A model generated the notes under the pieces. It searched no databases. It was not told the DNA's origin and saw only the letters and a list, made by a program, of their open reading frames with translations. Both the position numbers and the translations under genes were made by a program. This document shows, one piece after another, positions 56,473-64,000 of a DNA stretch of 64,000 bases. How positions within the stretch are numbered: the stretch's first letter is position 1; each line of letters begins with the position of its first letter. Location of the stretch: assembly GCF_030651745.1 (NCBI RefSeq), contig NZ_JAUSCC010000025.1:1-64000 (forward strand). The letters run 5' to 3'. Source of the DNA: Methylophaga sp. GTDB taxonomy: Bacteria; Pseudomonadota; Gammaproteobacteria; Nitrosococcales; Methylophagaceae.

Positions 56473-57873
56473 ATGATTCCTGTCATAATTTCTGGTGGAA
56501 CTGGCACACGTCTGTGGCCATTATCGAGAAAAAACAAACCGAAACAGTTTTTATCTCTGTTTGGTGAATTCTCATTATTTCAAAACACACTAACCCGCTT
56601 ATCAGGATTGGAGGCGATTGAAGCTCCATTAATTGTCTGCAATAACGATCATCGTTTTATGGTTGCTGAACAGCTACAGGCAATCGATCTCAAAGCGAAA
56701 GACATCATTCTTGAGCCATGTCCTCGAAATACTGCGCCGGCAATAGCCTTAGCGGCACTCCGAGCCCTTCAGACAGATAAAGATCCTTTGCTTTTAGTGT
56801 TAGCTGCAGATCATTTGATTCAAGATATTCCAGCGTTTCATTTAACTATCGAACAAGCTATTAAACTTGCCGAAAAGGACAATTTGGTGACGTTTGGAAT
56901 ACAGCCTCAATCTGCACATACGGGTTATGGTTATATCGAGGCAAAAGAAAAAAGCTCCCCAAGCAACGTTAAACAATTCGTGGAAAAACCCGATTTGGCA
57001 ACAGCAGAGTCCTATCTGGCTGCAGGAAACTTTTTCTGGAACAGTGGCATGTTTTTGTTTAAGGCATCAACCTACATCAACGAATTACAAAAGTATTCAC
57101 CTGAAATGGTGAGCGCTTGTAAAAAAGCCCTTGAAAACTCCATTACTGATCTCGATTTTATACGAGTGGATGCCGAAGCCTTTGAGCAATCTCCAAGTGA
57201 CTCAATTGATTATGCCGTGATGGAAAAAACAACCAAAGCGATGGTTGTTCCATTAGATGCCGGTTGGAGCGATGTGGGGTCATGGTCGTCTCTGTGGGAA
57301 TCTTTTCCACAAGATGAAAACAATAATGTGTTAATTGGAGATGTGATTGCCGACTCGGTTCACAACTCCTATATACACAGTGAAAATCGTCTTGTGACGG
57401 TACTTGGTCTGGACAATATCGTAGTCGTGGAAACACATGATGCCATCATGGTGGCACACAAAGACCAGGCTCAAAATGTAAAAAATATTGTAGAAGCACT
57501 CAGTAAACAAGATAGAAAAGAAGTACACACACATCGCAAATGCTATCGACCATGGGGCAGTTATGATTCTGTCGATATTGGTGAACGTTTTCAGGTAAAA
57601 CGCATTACCGTTAATCCCGGTGCATCTTTATCATTACAAATGCATTATCACCGTGCCGAGCATTGGGTGGTGGTGAGTGGAACTGCAGAAGTGACTCGAG
57701 ATGAAGAAGTCATGCTTCTCGGTGAAAATGAGTCTACCTATATACCTTTAGGTAGCGTACATAGACTAAGAAACCCTGGCCGCGTACCTCTGGAAATTGT
57801 TGAAGTACAATCAGGAAGCTATCTGGAGGAAGACGACATTGTTCGACTTCAAGATAGTTATAACCGTCAATAA
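56473..57873 (+). CDS. manC: Mannose-1-phosphate guanylyltransferase / mannose-6-phosphate isomerase
   Basis: This bifunctional enzyme of 466 residues has an N-terminal nucleotidyltransferase domain (GGTGTRLWPLSR, ADH, FVEKP) and a C-terminal type II PMI cupin (FQVKRITVNPGASLSLQ, HYHRAEHW). It makes GDP-mannose for polysaccharide. It lies 16 bp after galE. Confidence 0.95.
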   Translation: MIPVIISGGTGTRLWPLSRKNKPKQFLSLFGEFSLFQNTLTRLSGLEAIEAPLIVCNNDHRFMVAEQLQAIDLKAKDIILEPCPRNTAPAIALAALRALQTDKDPLLLVLAADHLIQDIPAFHLTIEQAIKLAEKDNLVTFGIQPQSAHTGYGYIEAKEKSSPSNVKQFVEKPDLATAESYLAAGNFFWNSGMFLFKASTYINELQKYSPEMVSACKKALENSITDLDFIRVDAEAFEQSPSDSIDYAVMEKTTKAMVVPLDAGWSDVGSWSSLWESFPQDENNNVLIGDVIADSVHNSYIHSENRLVTVLGLDNIVVVETHDAIMVAHKDQAQNVKNIVEALSKQDRKEVHTHRKCYRPWGSYDSVDIGERFQVKRITVNPGASLSLQMHYHRAEHWVVVSGTAEVTRDEEVMLLGENESTYIPLGSVHRLRNPGRVPLEIVEVQSGSYLEEDDIVRLQDSYNRQ

Positions 57874-57902
57874 TCAACAAATGAGGTTCCGCGGAACAGT
57901 AT

Positions 57903-59306
57903 ATGGCCCAAGGTAAAATCAGACACTACGACTCTAAAATTAACGCTATTTCGAGACTTATAGATAGCGCAATTATTTTAGTGACATTTTTGGCCTTAAT
58001 GGATTTGTTTGCTATTGAATGGCAACCCAAACATGTCTGGTCACTGTTATTTTCGATAATACTTTTTCACTTTTTCGCTGAATCGCAAGATGCTTACCGT
58101 TCATGGCGTGGAACATATCTGCGTGATGAAATCACCGCAGTATTGTTTTCCTGGGGAACCAGCATTGCTGTATTGGTCGCTATCGAGCTAATCGTTATCA
58201 ACGAGCAGACCTATGCTGCACCTTTCTTACTTATCTGGTTTATAGCAACGCCCATTGAATTAATATCGTGGCACGCTATTGTTCGAATGGTACTAGGGAT
58301 AATGCGTTCTAAGGGGTTGAATACACGCCGTGTAGCAATAGTGGGCGCAACTGAGCTGGGCTATAGACTGGAAAAATCCTTTGATGATATGGAGTGGACT
58401 GGCTATCGCTTTAGTGGATTTTATGATGATCGTAAACCAGCTCCTAACCGGCGTTTGGACGAAGGCAAAGCTATTGTTATAGGCAGTATTGAAGAACTTA
58501 TAAGCGACTGTCGAGCCGGTAAAATTGACGTTGTCTTTATTACTTTATCGTTGGCTGCAGAGGCACGTATTCGCCTAATGACAGAAAAACTTGCTGATAC
58601 CACGGCTTCAGTTTATTTAGTTCCTGATCTTTTTACATTTAATTTGCTTAACTCCAGATGGGTGGATTATCAGGGTATTACTGCTATCAGTATCTATGAA
58701 ACACCGTTTGCTGGGATTGATAGTGCGATTAAACGTATAGAAGATATTGTATTGAGTTTTTTGATCCTTTGTCTGATCGCTATTCCAATGTTATTTATTG
58801 CCATCGGAATAAAGGCAACTTCCAAAGGTCCGGTATTCTTTAAACAAACGCGTTACGGCATGGATGGCGAAAAAATCAAGGTCTGGAAGTTTCGCACCAT
58901 GACGGTTGCTGAAGATGGCGATAAAGTTATACAGGCCAAAAAGGATGATCAACGTATAACTCACTTCGGCGGTATTTTACGTAAAACCTCGCTTGATGAG
59001 TTGCCACAGTTTTTTAATTCATTGGGTGGCTCCATGTCTATTGTTGGACCAAGACCGCATGCGGTTGCCCATAACGAAGAATATCGGGCAAAAATCCAGG
59101 GCTATATGCTTCGGCATAAAGTCAAGCCAGGTATCACTGGGTTAGCACAAATAAACGGCTTTCGTGGAGAGACCGATACCCTTGATAAAATGGAAGGCCG
59201 GGTTAAGTATGATCTGCAATATATTCAGACCTGGACACTGCTTCTCGATCTGAAAATTATTTTATTGACGATCACTAGAGGTTTTGTTGGAAAGAATGTA
59301 TATTAA
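57903..59306 (+). CDS. Undecaprenyl-phosphate glucose phosphotransferase (WcaJ/EpsB type)
   Basis: This 467-residue polyprenyl-phosphate hexose-1-phosphate transferase starts the repeat unit of the exopolysaccharide. Four N-terminal helices, a Rossmann-like middle domain (VAIVGATELGYRL) and a fifth helix precede the catalytic domain with KVWKFRTM, LRKTSLDELPQ and SIVGPRPHA. The closest functional comparison is EpsB of methanolan-type loci; the sugar is probably glucose or galactose. The start has no strong ribosome binding site. Confidence 0.9.
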   Translation: MAQGKIRHYDSKINAISRLIDSAIILVTFLALMDLFAIEWQPKHVWSLLFSIILFHFFAESQDAYRSWRGTYLRDEITAVLFSWGTSIAVLVAIELIVINEQTYAAPFLLIWFIATPIELISWHAIVRMVLGIMRSKGLNTRRVAIVGATELGYRLEKSFDDMEWTGYRFSGFYDDRKPAPNRRLDEGKAIVIGSIEELISDCRAGKIDVVFITLSLAAEARIRLMTEKLADTTASVYLVPDLFTFNLLNSRWVDYQGITAISIYETPFAGIDSAIKRIEDIVLSFLILCLIAIPMLFIAIGIKATSKGPVFFKQTRYGMDGEKIKVWKFRTMTVAEDGDKVIQAKKDDQRITHFGGILRKTSLDELPQFFNSLGGSMSIVGPRPHAVAHNEEYRAKIQGYMLRHKVKPGITGLAQINGFRGETDTLDKMEGRVKYDLQYIQTWTLLLDLKIILLTITRGFVGKNVY

Positions 59307-59504
59307 TACCAGAGCTCAAATTTTCGATATGACATCGCTGTCTATTCGATGAGATATTGAGACTCGTTCTCATGGATTAAAACTCAACGTAATTTCTTTT
59401 CCTGTACTTAGTTATCTAACGTTAGATAAATTAGTTTCAGGAATGATGAACTAAGAGAAGTTTCTGAGAGTCAATTCCTCGGGGCCAATGTTGTTCCCGA
59501 TAAT

Positions 59505-59577
59505 CTAGCCAAACTTACCGCGAGGTAAGGTCGGAAAGCCACGGATCTTTAGGGAAACTTTAAGATGGCCGGGTTGC
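59505..59577 (+). promoter_or_regulatory. c-di-GMP-I (GEMM-I) type riboswitch 3
   Basis: The P2 hairpin CTTACC-GCGA-GGTAAG is perfectly paired with a GNRA loop. The CGGAAAGCCACGG core, the P3 stem ATCTT/AAGAT and the GGCCGGGTTGC end are present. The bases differ from copies 1 and 2 at both sides of P2, so the pairing is conserved by covariation. It ends 33 nt before the start codon; the preceding 198 bp hold no gene. Confidence 0.87.
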
Positions 59578-59609
59578 ATTGTGAAATTTTTTCATAAAAG
59601 GAACACATC

Positions 59610-60134
59610 ATGAAAAAAACGATGCTATTTTTTGCAGCCTTGTTATTATCTTTTAACGCTAGTGCAGCCTCTTTGACGTTAGTCGGTGATGCTGGAAACA
59701 CTGGTACGGTTGGTATTGGTTCGGGAACCGTTGTAACTGCTTCAACTTCATCCATAGCTGCTGGTGCACTTGTGAGTGATGCTTTTACAGTTACCAGCGA
59801 TACTGCGGCAACTGCCACTTTGTCATTAACGTTTAATCCATTAGCCCCAACAACTGCTGTTTCAATTTTTGATGGAATGAACATTGTAGGTTTAAGCATC
59901 ACCAAAATTGGTTCTTTGGGTGTTCTTGAATACACATGGTTATTAGAAGCGGCAACTGAGTATGTTATCAACGTATTTATTGGCAAAGCACTTGCTGGTA
60001 GCAACTATGATCTACGTTTAACAACTACAGGTATCAGCGAAGTTCCATTACCTGCTGCATTGTGGTTGTTTGGACCAGCATTGCTTGGTTTTTTAGGCTT
60101 TCGTCGTAAAGCTAATAAACTTTCATTAGCATAA
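59610..60134 (+). CDS. VPLPA-CTERM exported protein C
   Basis: This 174-residue protein has a signal peptide (about 1-19, ASA-AS), a beta-rich, threonine/alanine-rich body with few charged residues, and a sorting tail VPLPAALWLFGPALLGFLGF ending with RRK. It is paralogous to the genes at 60416 and 61339. AAAGGAA precedes the start. It is presumed to be processed by an exosortase encoded elsewhere. Confidence 0.85.
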   Translation: MKKTMLFFAALLLSFNASAASLTLVGDAGNTGTVGIGSGTVVTASTSSIAAGALVSDAFTVTSDTAATATLSLTFNPLAPTTAVSIFDGMNIVGLSITKIGSLGVLEYTWLLEAATEYVINVFIGKALAGSNYDLRLTTTGISEVPLPAALWLFGPALLGFLGFRRKANKLSLA

Positions 60135-60144
60135 ATCTGCAAGT

Positions 60145-60192
60145 TAACAATTGTTAGTTTGACCGGGAAAGGAAGCTTCGGCTTCCTTTCTC
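60145..60192 (+). terminator. 3' module after protein C: palindrome plus hairpin
   Basis: The palindrome TAACAATTGTTA (60145-60156) is followed by a 10-bp stem GAAAGGAAGC/GCTTCCTTTC with a TTCG loop (60167-60190). The T tract is weak. The same module follows the next two paralogues. Confidence 0.65.
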
Positions 60193-60305
60193 ACGTAAGA
60201 ATAATGAAATATTTTTACTGTACATTAAAATTCTGCTAGATGGAGCATTCCATTTAGCAATCAGTTTCCAGAGCAATCTGGAAAAGTTGTTGTATAAATC
60301 AATGA

Positions 60306-60380
60306 CTTGCCAAACTTATCGTGAGGTAAGGGCGGAAAGCCACGGATCTTTGGGATTAGCTTTAAAGATGGCCGGGTTGC
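60306..60380 (+). promoter_or_regulatory. c-di-GMP-I (GEMM-I) type riboswitch 4
   Basis: P2 is CTTATC-GTGA-GGTAAG (one T-G pair), with core CGGAAAGCCACGG, P3 ATCTT/AAGAT and the GGCCGGGTTGC end. It ends 36 nt ahead of the start codon. TATAAA about 12 nt upstream could be part of its promoter. Confidence 0.86.
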
Positions 60381-60415
60381 ATTGTTTTAATTTTTCATAA
60401 ACAAAGGAAATTCTC

Positions 60416-60937
60416 ATGAAAAAAACGATGCTTTTTTTTGCAGCCATGTTGTTCTCATTCAACGTTAGTGCAGCTTCATTAACATTAGTTGGGGCAGATA
60501 CTAATGCAGGTACGGTTGGTATTGGTTCAGGTTCTGTTGTTACTTCAAGCTGGAGTGGTGGTGGTATCGGTGGCGCAACCGTAAATGATGTATTCACTGC
60601 GTCTTCTGATGTTGCTACTATTGGAACATTGGCTCTGACGTTTAATCCATTAATCCCTAGTACATCAGTATCGATTTTTGACGGTTTCACAACAACAGTA
60701 TTAGATATTGTTAGAATCGGTTCACTGGGTGTTGTTGAATATTCTTGGATGTTGGAAGCAGCAACTAACTACGTTATCAGTGTAATGATTGGTCGTGGTG
60801 CTGCTGGCAGCAACTACGATTTACGTTTAGACAGTGGTATTAGCGAAGTGCCTGTACCAGCTGCTTTATGGTTATTTGCTCCAGCATTATTAGGCTTTTT
60901 TGGTTTACGTCGTAAAGCAAAAAACGCTGTAGCGTAA
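60416..60937 (+). CDS. VPLPA-CTERM exported protein D
   Basis: This 173-residue paralogue of protein C has a matching signal peptide (KKTMLFFAAMLFSFNVSA), a glycine/serine-rich segment around 40-55, and the tail VPVPAALWLFAPALLGFFGL followed by RRKAK. The proline-containing motif is VPVPA rather than VPLPA. AAAGGAA precedes the start. Confidence 0.85.
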   Translation: MKKTMLFFAAMLFSFNVSAASLTLVGADTNAGTVGIGSGSVVTSSWSGGGIGGATVNDVFTASSDVATIGTLALTFNPLIPSTSVSIFDGFTTTVLDIVRIGSLGVVEYSWMLEAATNYVISVMIGRGAAGSNYDLRLDSGISEVPVPAALWLFAPALLGFFGLRRKAKNAVA

Positions 60938-60955
60938 GCGTAAATTATTAAGAGT

Positions 60956-61002
60956 TAACAATATTGTTAGTTTTAGAAAAGGGAGCTTTGGCTCCCTTTT
61001 TT
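60956..61002 (+). terminator. 3' module after protein D: palindrome plus terminator
   Basis: TAACAATATTGTTA (60956-60969) is followed by the stem AAAAGGGAGC/GCTCCCTTTT with a TTTG loop (60977-61000) and further T residues. The next 225 bp hold no gene, only a CGAGAC/GTCTCG hairpin (61205-61222). Confidence 0.9.
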
Positions 61003-61227
61003 ATTTGACAGCGTTATAAAAAACATTTTTTACAAAACACTTTGATAGAGCTTAGATATCGTCGTAACGATTGTAATAGTATCTTTATATGATACATCTC
61101 ACAAAATATGCACCAATTAGTACCATAGTACAATTACATATATTGTTTTAGATTGATAAATTGCAGCTGTACTTCTGAGAGATGTTTCTGGAAGGCGTTA
61201 AGCGCGAGACATTGTAGTCTCGTTATA

Positions 61228-61305
61228 AAAGCCAAACTTGTCGTGAGGCAAGGTCGGAAAGCTACAGATCTTCGGCGGTTATATTGTTGAAGATGGCTGG
61301 GTTGC
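61228..61305 (+). promoter_or_regulatory. c-di-GMP-I (GEMM-I) type riboswitch 5
   Basis: P2 is CTTGTC-GTGA-GGCAAG. The core reads CGGAAAGCTACAG and the 3' end GGCTGGGTTGC, so two changes from the other copies fall in positions expected to pair. P3 is ATCTT/AAGAT with a longer loop. The start codon is 34 nt downstream. Confidence 0.84.
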
Positions 61306-61338
61306 ATTGCTTATTTTTTCAATTTAAAGGAAATTATT

Positions 61339-61839
61339 ATGAAAAAAGCGATGCTGTTCTTTGCTGTATTATTGTTCTCTGTAAATGCAAGTGCTGCAAC
61401 ACTGAATTTAGTTGGGGATGCTGCGAATATTGGTAGTGTTGGGATAAGTTCTGGTCAAGTTGTTACAGCCAGTGCAAACTTAAGTTCTGGTCAAATGGTC
61501 AGTGACTCATATACACTGACTACTGATGTAATTTCAGGCGCATACTTATCTTTAACATTCAATACTTTAGCACCTAATACAATTGTATCTGTTTTTGATG
61601 GTGTGAACACTGTTGAACCAGCAATTGTTTCAGTTTTTTCACTTGGTGTAGTTGATTACTTTTGGGTTTTACAAGCAGCAACTGATTATGTAATTAGCAT
61701 TTTCATTGAATCTGCAAATGCTGGTAGTAACTATGACCTGCGTGTAGAAACACCAATTCCAGCTGCATTATGGCTGTTTGCTCCAGCATTACTAGGCTTC
61801 TTCGGTTTACGCCGTAAAGCTCAAGTAGCTGCTGCATAA
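61339..61839 (+). CDS. VPLPA-CTERM-like exported protein E
   Basis: This 166-residue paralogue of proteins C and D has a signal peptide ending SASA. The sorting motif is degenerate (TPIPAALWLFAPALLGFFGL then RRKAQ), yet the helix and basic end are intact. AAAGGAA precedes the start. It is the last of the three tandem genes before the export genes. Confidence 0.84.
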   Translation: MKKAMLFFAVLLFSVNASAATLNLVGDAANIGSVGISSGQVVTASANLSSGQMVSDSYTLTTDVISGAYLSLTFNTLAPNTIVSVFDGVNTVEPAIVSVFSLGVVDYFWVLQAATDYVISIFIESANAGSNYDLRVETPIPAALWLFAPALLGFFGLRRKAQVAAA

Positions 61840-61850
61840 GGCAATAAAGT

Positions 61851-61900
61851 TAACAATATTGTTAGTTTAAGGAAAAGGGAGCTTCGGCTCCCTTTTTTTT
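61851..61900 (+). terminator. 3' module after protein E: palindrome plus terminator
   Basis: TAACAATATTGTTA (61851-61864) is followed by AAAAGGGAGC/GCTCCCTTTT with a TTCG loop and a run of T residues to 61900. It separates the surface-protein genes from the export genes. Confidence 0.93.
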
Positions 61901-61959
61901 GACAAATTAAGCTGTTATCATCGAGTCTGAAAGTAAATTATAGCCACGGAGAAGGACTT

Positions 61960-62511
61960 ATGAAAAAGCTTTACAAATCATTTTATTTGATTGCGACTAT
62001 ACTAATTTCATCTACAGTTTATGCTAACGATGCATACACGCTCAACGCTGGCGATAGATTATCTATTTCAGTTTGGAACGAAGAAGCTTTACAAAGAGAA
62101 GTTGTTATCCTTCCAGATGGAACCGTTTCCTTTCCCCTCGCTGGACAGTTGGATGCCCAGGGGAAATCTGTATATGATTTAGAAAATGAATTGAAATCAA
62201 AATTATCTGAATATATTTCCGATCCTGTGGTTAATGTCACTGTAAATGCTGTTTCAGGTAATACAATTCATATTTTGGGTAAAGTTCTTCGTCCGGGTTC
62301 ATTTTCAATGAGCCAGCCTCTGGATGCAATGCAAGCACTGAGCTTAGCTGGCGGGCTGAACACATTCGCTGAAGAAAACAACATTATCATTTTGCGTCGT
62401 AATGGAGACAAACAACAAATTCTTCCTGTTCATTATGCCCGTATCAAGAAAGGTCAATCTCTAGAGACTAATGTGATGCTTAAAAGCGGTGATGTGATTA
62501 TCATTCCTTAA
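61960..62511 (+). CDS. Polysaccharide export protein (EpsE/Wza type)
   Basis: This 183-residue protein has a signal peptide to about residue 22 (VYA-ND) and the polysaccharide export domain (YTLNAGDRLSISVW, VILPDGTVSFPLAG) followed by one SLBB domain (VLRPGSFSM). It is much shorter than Wza and has no lipobox cysteine, as in exosortase-linked loci. It forms part of the outer-membrane export channel. A GGAGAAGGA site precedes the start. Confidence 0.9.
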   Translation: MKKLYKSFYLIATILISSTVYANDAYTLNAGDRLSISVWNEEALQREVVILPDGTVSFPLAGQLDAQGKSVYDLENELKSKLSEYISDPVVNVTVNAVSGNTIHILGKVLRPGSFSMSQPLDAMQALSLAGGLNTFAEENNIIILRRNGDKQQILPVHYARIKKGQSLETNVMLKSGDVIIIP

Positions 62512-62548
62512 CAACGGTGGAATATAACCTCACTCAAATGGAGCAAAC

Positions 62549-63736
62549 ATGAAAAATAGAGTAATGCTTCCAATTGCTTTAGTGATAGTCAGTCAACCTT
62601 CATCTGTTTTGGCTGCAGAATATGTGATTGGGGCTAAATTCTCACCAACGTTTAGTTACGACGATAATGTGTTGTTAAGAGAAGATAAAGACGGTAGTTT
62701 TGTTACTAAAATTCAACCTACATTGCAGCTATCAAGGGCTGAAGCAAATTCAAAAATAGCGTTAAATACTGGCTTACGTGTCGAGCGTTATACCGACTTG
62801 AAAGATCTTGATCGAGAGGACCCATTTGCTAATATCTCCGGTAGTTGGAATACTGAACGTAGTGCTTATGGGGTATCGGCCAGTTATGTAGAAAGAGCAC
62901 AGCGCTCAATTGCTGATGAAGATACTGGAGATTTTTCGTCTAATGCAACTGTCGAAACCATAAATATTTCACCCACCTATAGCTATCAAATTACCGAAAA
63001 AGATTCACTTTATTCTAGTTATATCTATAGTGAGAGAACATATACGGATGATGGAAGTAATACTGAAGGTTTGTCACCAAGAAATTTTAACGATAATAAA
63101 ACACATACTTTAACCGGTGGCTGGCAGAGATCGCTAACAGAAAGGTTGACGGGTGGACTTGCTGTAACTTACGCAAATTACCAGTCAGAGGGTACCCAGA
63201 CATCTGAATACGATACATATAATATTGCCCTCACTAGCAGCTACCTCCTTAGTGAAAAGTGGTCACTTTCTGGACAAATAGGCTACCGTACTTTGGAAAA
63301 TGAAATAACCCCAGAAGTAGGGCCGAAAATAACAGATGAGAGTTCAGGATCTTTATTTAGCTTAATTTCGTCATACAATGGAGAAATTAATAATGTAAGC
63401 TTTTCATTGGCTAGATCATTAAATCCATCTGGTGAGGGGGTGGTCAATGAACAAGATAAGATAAGTTTGAATTGGCGAAGAAACCTTAGTGAAACACTTT
63501 CTTTCAGCATTAACACCTCATATCAAGAAACTCAAGCAGCGGATAAAATTAACAGCACTGACAGAAAATTTCTACAATTCTCACCCTCTTTATCATGGCG
63601 GATACAAGAGGATCTATCATTACTTTTTGGTTATCAATACCGGGAACAAAAAGGCACAAATGTAGATGCAGTCGATAGCAATATGGTTTTTCTGACTATA
63701 GGCTATGACTGGAGTGGTTTACGTTATTCGCGCTAA
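62549..63736 (+). CDS. Outer-membrane beta-barrel protein (EpsL-like)
   Basis: This 395-residue protein has a signal peptide (SSVLA-AE, about 24) and alternating amphipathic beta strands throughout, ending in an aromatic/basic terminus. It fits the putative porin-type EpsL proteins of exosortase-associated exopolysaccharide loci, between the export protein and the chain-length protein. Sequence motifs are few, so position weighs heavily. Confidence 0.78.
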   Translation: MKNRVMLPIALVIVSQPSSVLAAEYVIGAKFSPTFSYDDNVLLREDKDGSFVTKIQPTLQLSRAEANSKIALNTGLRVERYTDLKDLDREDPFANISGSWNTERSAYGVSASYVERAQRSIADEDTGDFSSNATVETINISPTYSYQITEKDSLYSSYIYSERTYTDDGSNTEGLSPRNFNDNKTHTLTGGWQRSLTERLTGGLAVTYANYQSEGTQTSEYDTYNIALTSSYLLSEKWSLSGQIGYRTLENEITPEVGPKITDESSGSLFSLISSYNGEINNVSFSLARSLNPSGEGVVNEQDKISLNWRRNLSETLSFSINTSYQETQAADKINSTDRKFLQFSPSLSWRIQEDLSLLFGYQYREQKGTNVDAVDSNMVFLTIGYDWSGLRYSR

Positions 63737-63751
63737 ATTAAAGAGATAACA

Positions 63752-64000
63752 ATGGAAGAAGAAGTAAAAGGCATCCGAGATTACTTGGAAATACTTTGGC
63801 GTCGTAAATACTGGATTTTAGCTCCTGCTATTATTCTTATGGCGGTAACTGCAGTTTTTACTTATAGTTTGCCTGCAACCTATAAGTCTGAAGGTTTGAT
63901 TTTAATTGAATCCCAAGAAATACCGCAGGATTTAATCAGAACTACGGTTACAAGTTATGCTGATCAACGAATTGAGGTCATTAAACAGCGATTAATGACA
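63752..64000 (+). CDS. Chain-length determinant protein (Wzz type), partial
   Basis: The first 83 codons are visible before the window ends. The N-terminus reads GIRDYLEILWRRKYWIL, then a transmembrane helix (APAIILMAVTAVFTYSL) and TYKSEGLILIE, the classic Wzz/EpsF start. It would control polymer length from the inner membrane. AAGAGATAA precedes the start, 15 bp after the barrel gene. Confidence 0.88.
   Translation, partial: MEEEVKGIRDYLEILWRRKYWILAPAIILMAVTAVFTYSLPATYKSEGLILIESQEIPQDLIRTTVTSYADQRIEVIKQRLMT

Noticed and set aside
59549..60004. 151-codon leftward frame opposite protein C
   Set aside because: It is antisense to a well-supported gene and to its riboswitch; a similar frame opposite protein D follows from paralogy of the sense genes.
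1..64000. CRISPR arrays, insertion sequences, prophage or integrase genes
   Set aside because: No regularly spaced direct repeats, transposase, integrase or phage-type genes were seen; the only repeats are the duplicated riboswitch/VPLPA-CTERM cassettes and the shared 18-mer.

Overview
The window reads as chromosomal DNA of a moderately AT-rich gammaproteobacterium. The core blocks (rpoE-rseABC-mucD, lepA-lepB-rnc-era-recO-pdxJ-acpS, pilS-pilR, typA, nadB, ygfZ/ygfX) have gammaproteobacterial gene order and sequence. Taken together with a petrobactin-type siderophore locus, a glucosylglycerate operon and a VPLPA-CTERM/exopolysaccharide locus, this suggests a marine methylotroph such as Methylophaga. 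That placement is an inference; no methylotrophy gene lies in the window.

Layout. 1-9.2 kb: the start of a leftward gene, suhB, typA, a small membrane protein, pilS-pilR, ygfZ, ygfX and nadB. 9.2-13.4 kb: the envelope-stress operon rpoE-rseA-rseB-rseC-mucD behind a candidate sigma-E promoter. 13.4-26.4 kb: an iron island with a Fur-controlled two-component system, a TonB-dependent receptor, a DUF2218 protein, a complete leftward asbA-B-C-D-E-F petrobactin operon and a MATE exporter. Four Fur boxes and an identical 18-bp element at two promoters tie it together. 26.6-36.6 kb: lepA-lepB-DUF4845-rnc-era-recO-pdxJ-acpS-cysM, then a YdbH-like protein and a DUF1318 lipoprotein. 36.7-44.6 kb: rlmD, two riboswitch-led VPLPA-CTERM genes, an AlkC-type DNA glycosylase and ppsR-ppsA. 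44.6-46.4 kb: a gene-poor stretch holding two paralogous single-helix micro-proteins, one behind a textbook FNR box, followed by lexA. 46.5-52.3 kb: a leftward operon for making and recycling glucosylglycerate, consisting of a fused glycerate kinase/phosphatase, gpgS, glucosylglycerate phosphorylase and galU. 52.7-64 kb: an exported protein, a PQQ-repeat lipoprotein and an exopolysaccharide locus (second galU, galE, manC, initiating sugar transferase, three riboswitch-led VPLPA-CTERM genes, export protein, outer-membrane barrel, start of a chain-length protein).

How the parts work together. The iron island would make, export and re-import a 3,4-catecholate siderophore, with Fur repression and probably a PfeRS-like activator. 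The glucosylglycerate operon encodes every step from glycerate and glucose-1-phosphate to the compatible solute and back. The five PEP-CTERM-type surface proteins each sit behind a c-di-GMP-I (GEMM-I) type aptamer, which links secreted, exosortase-sorted proteins and the neighbouring polysaccharide locus to second-messenger control. No exosortase gene is inside the window; it would be expected beyond the right edge.
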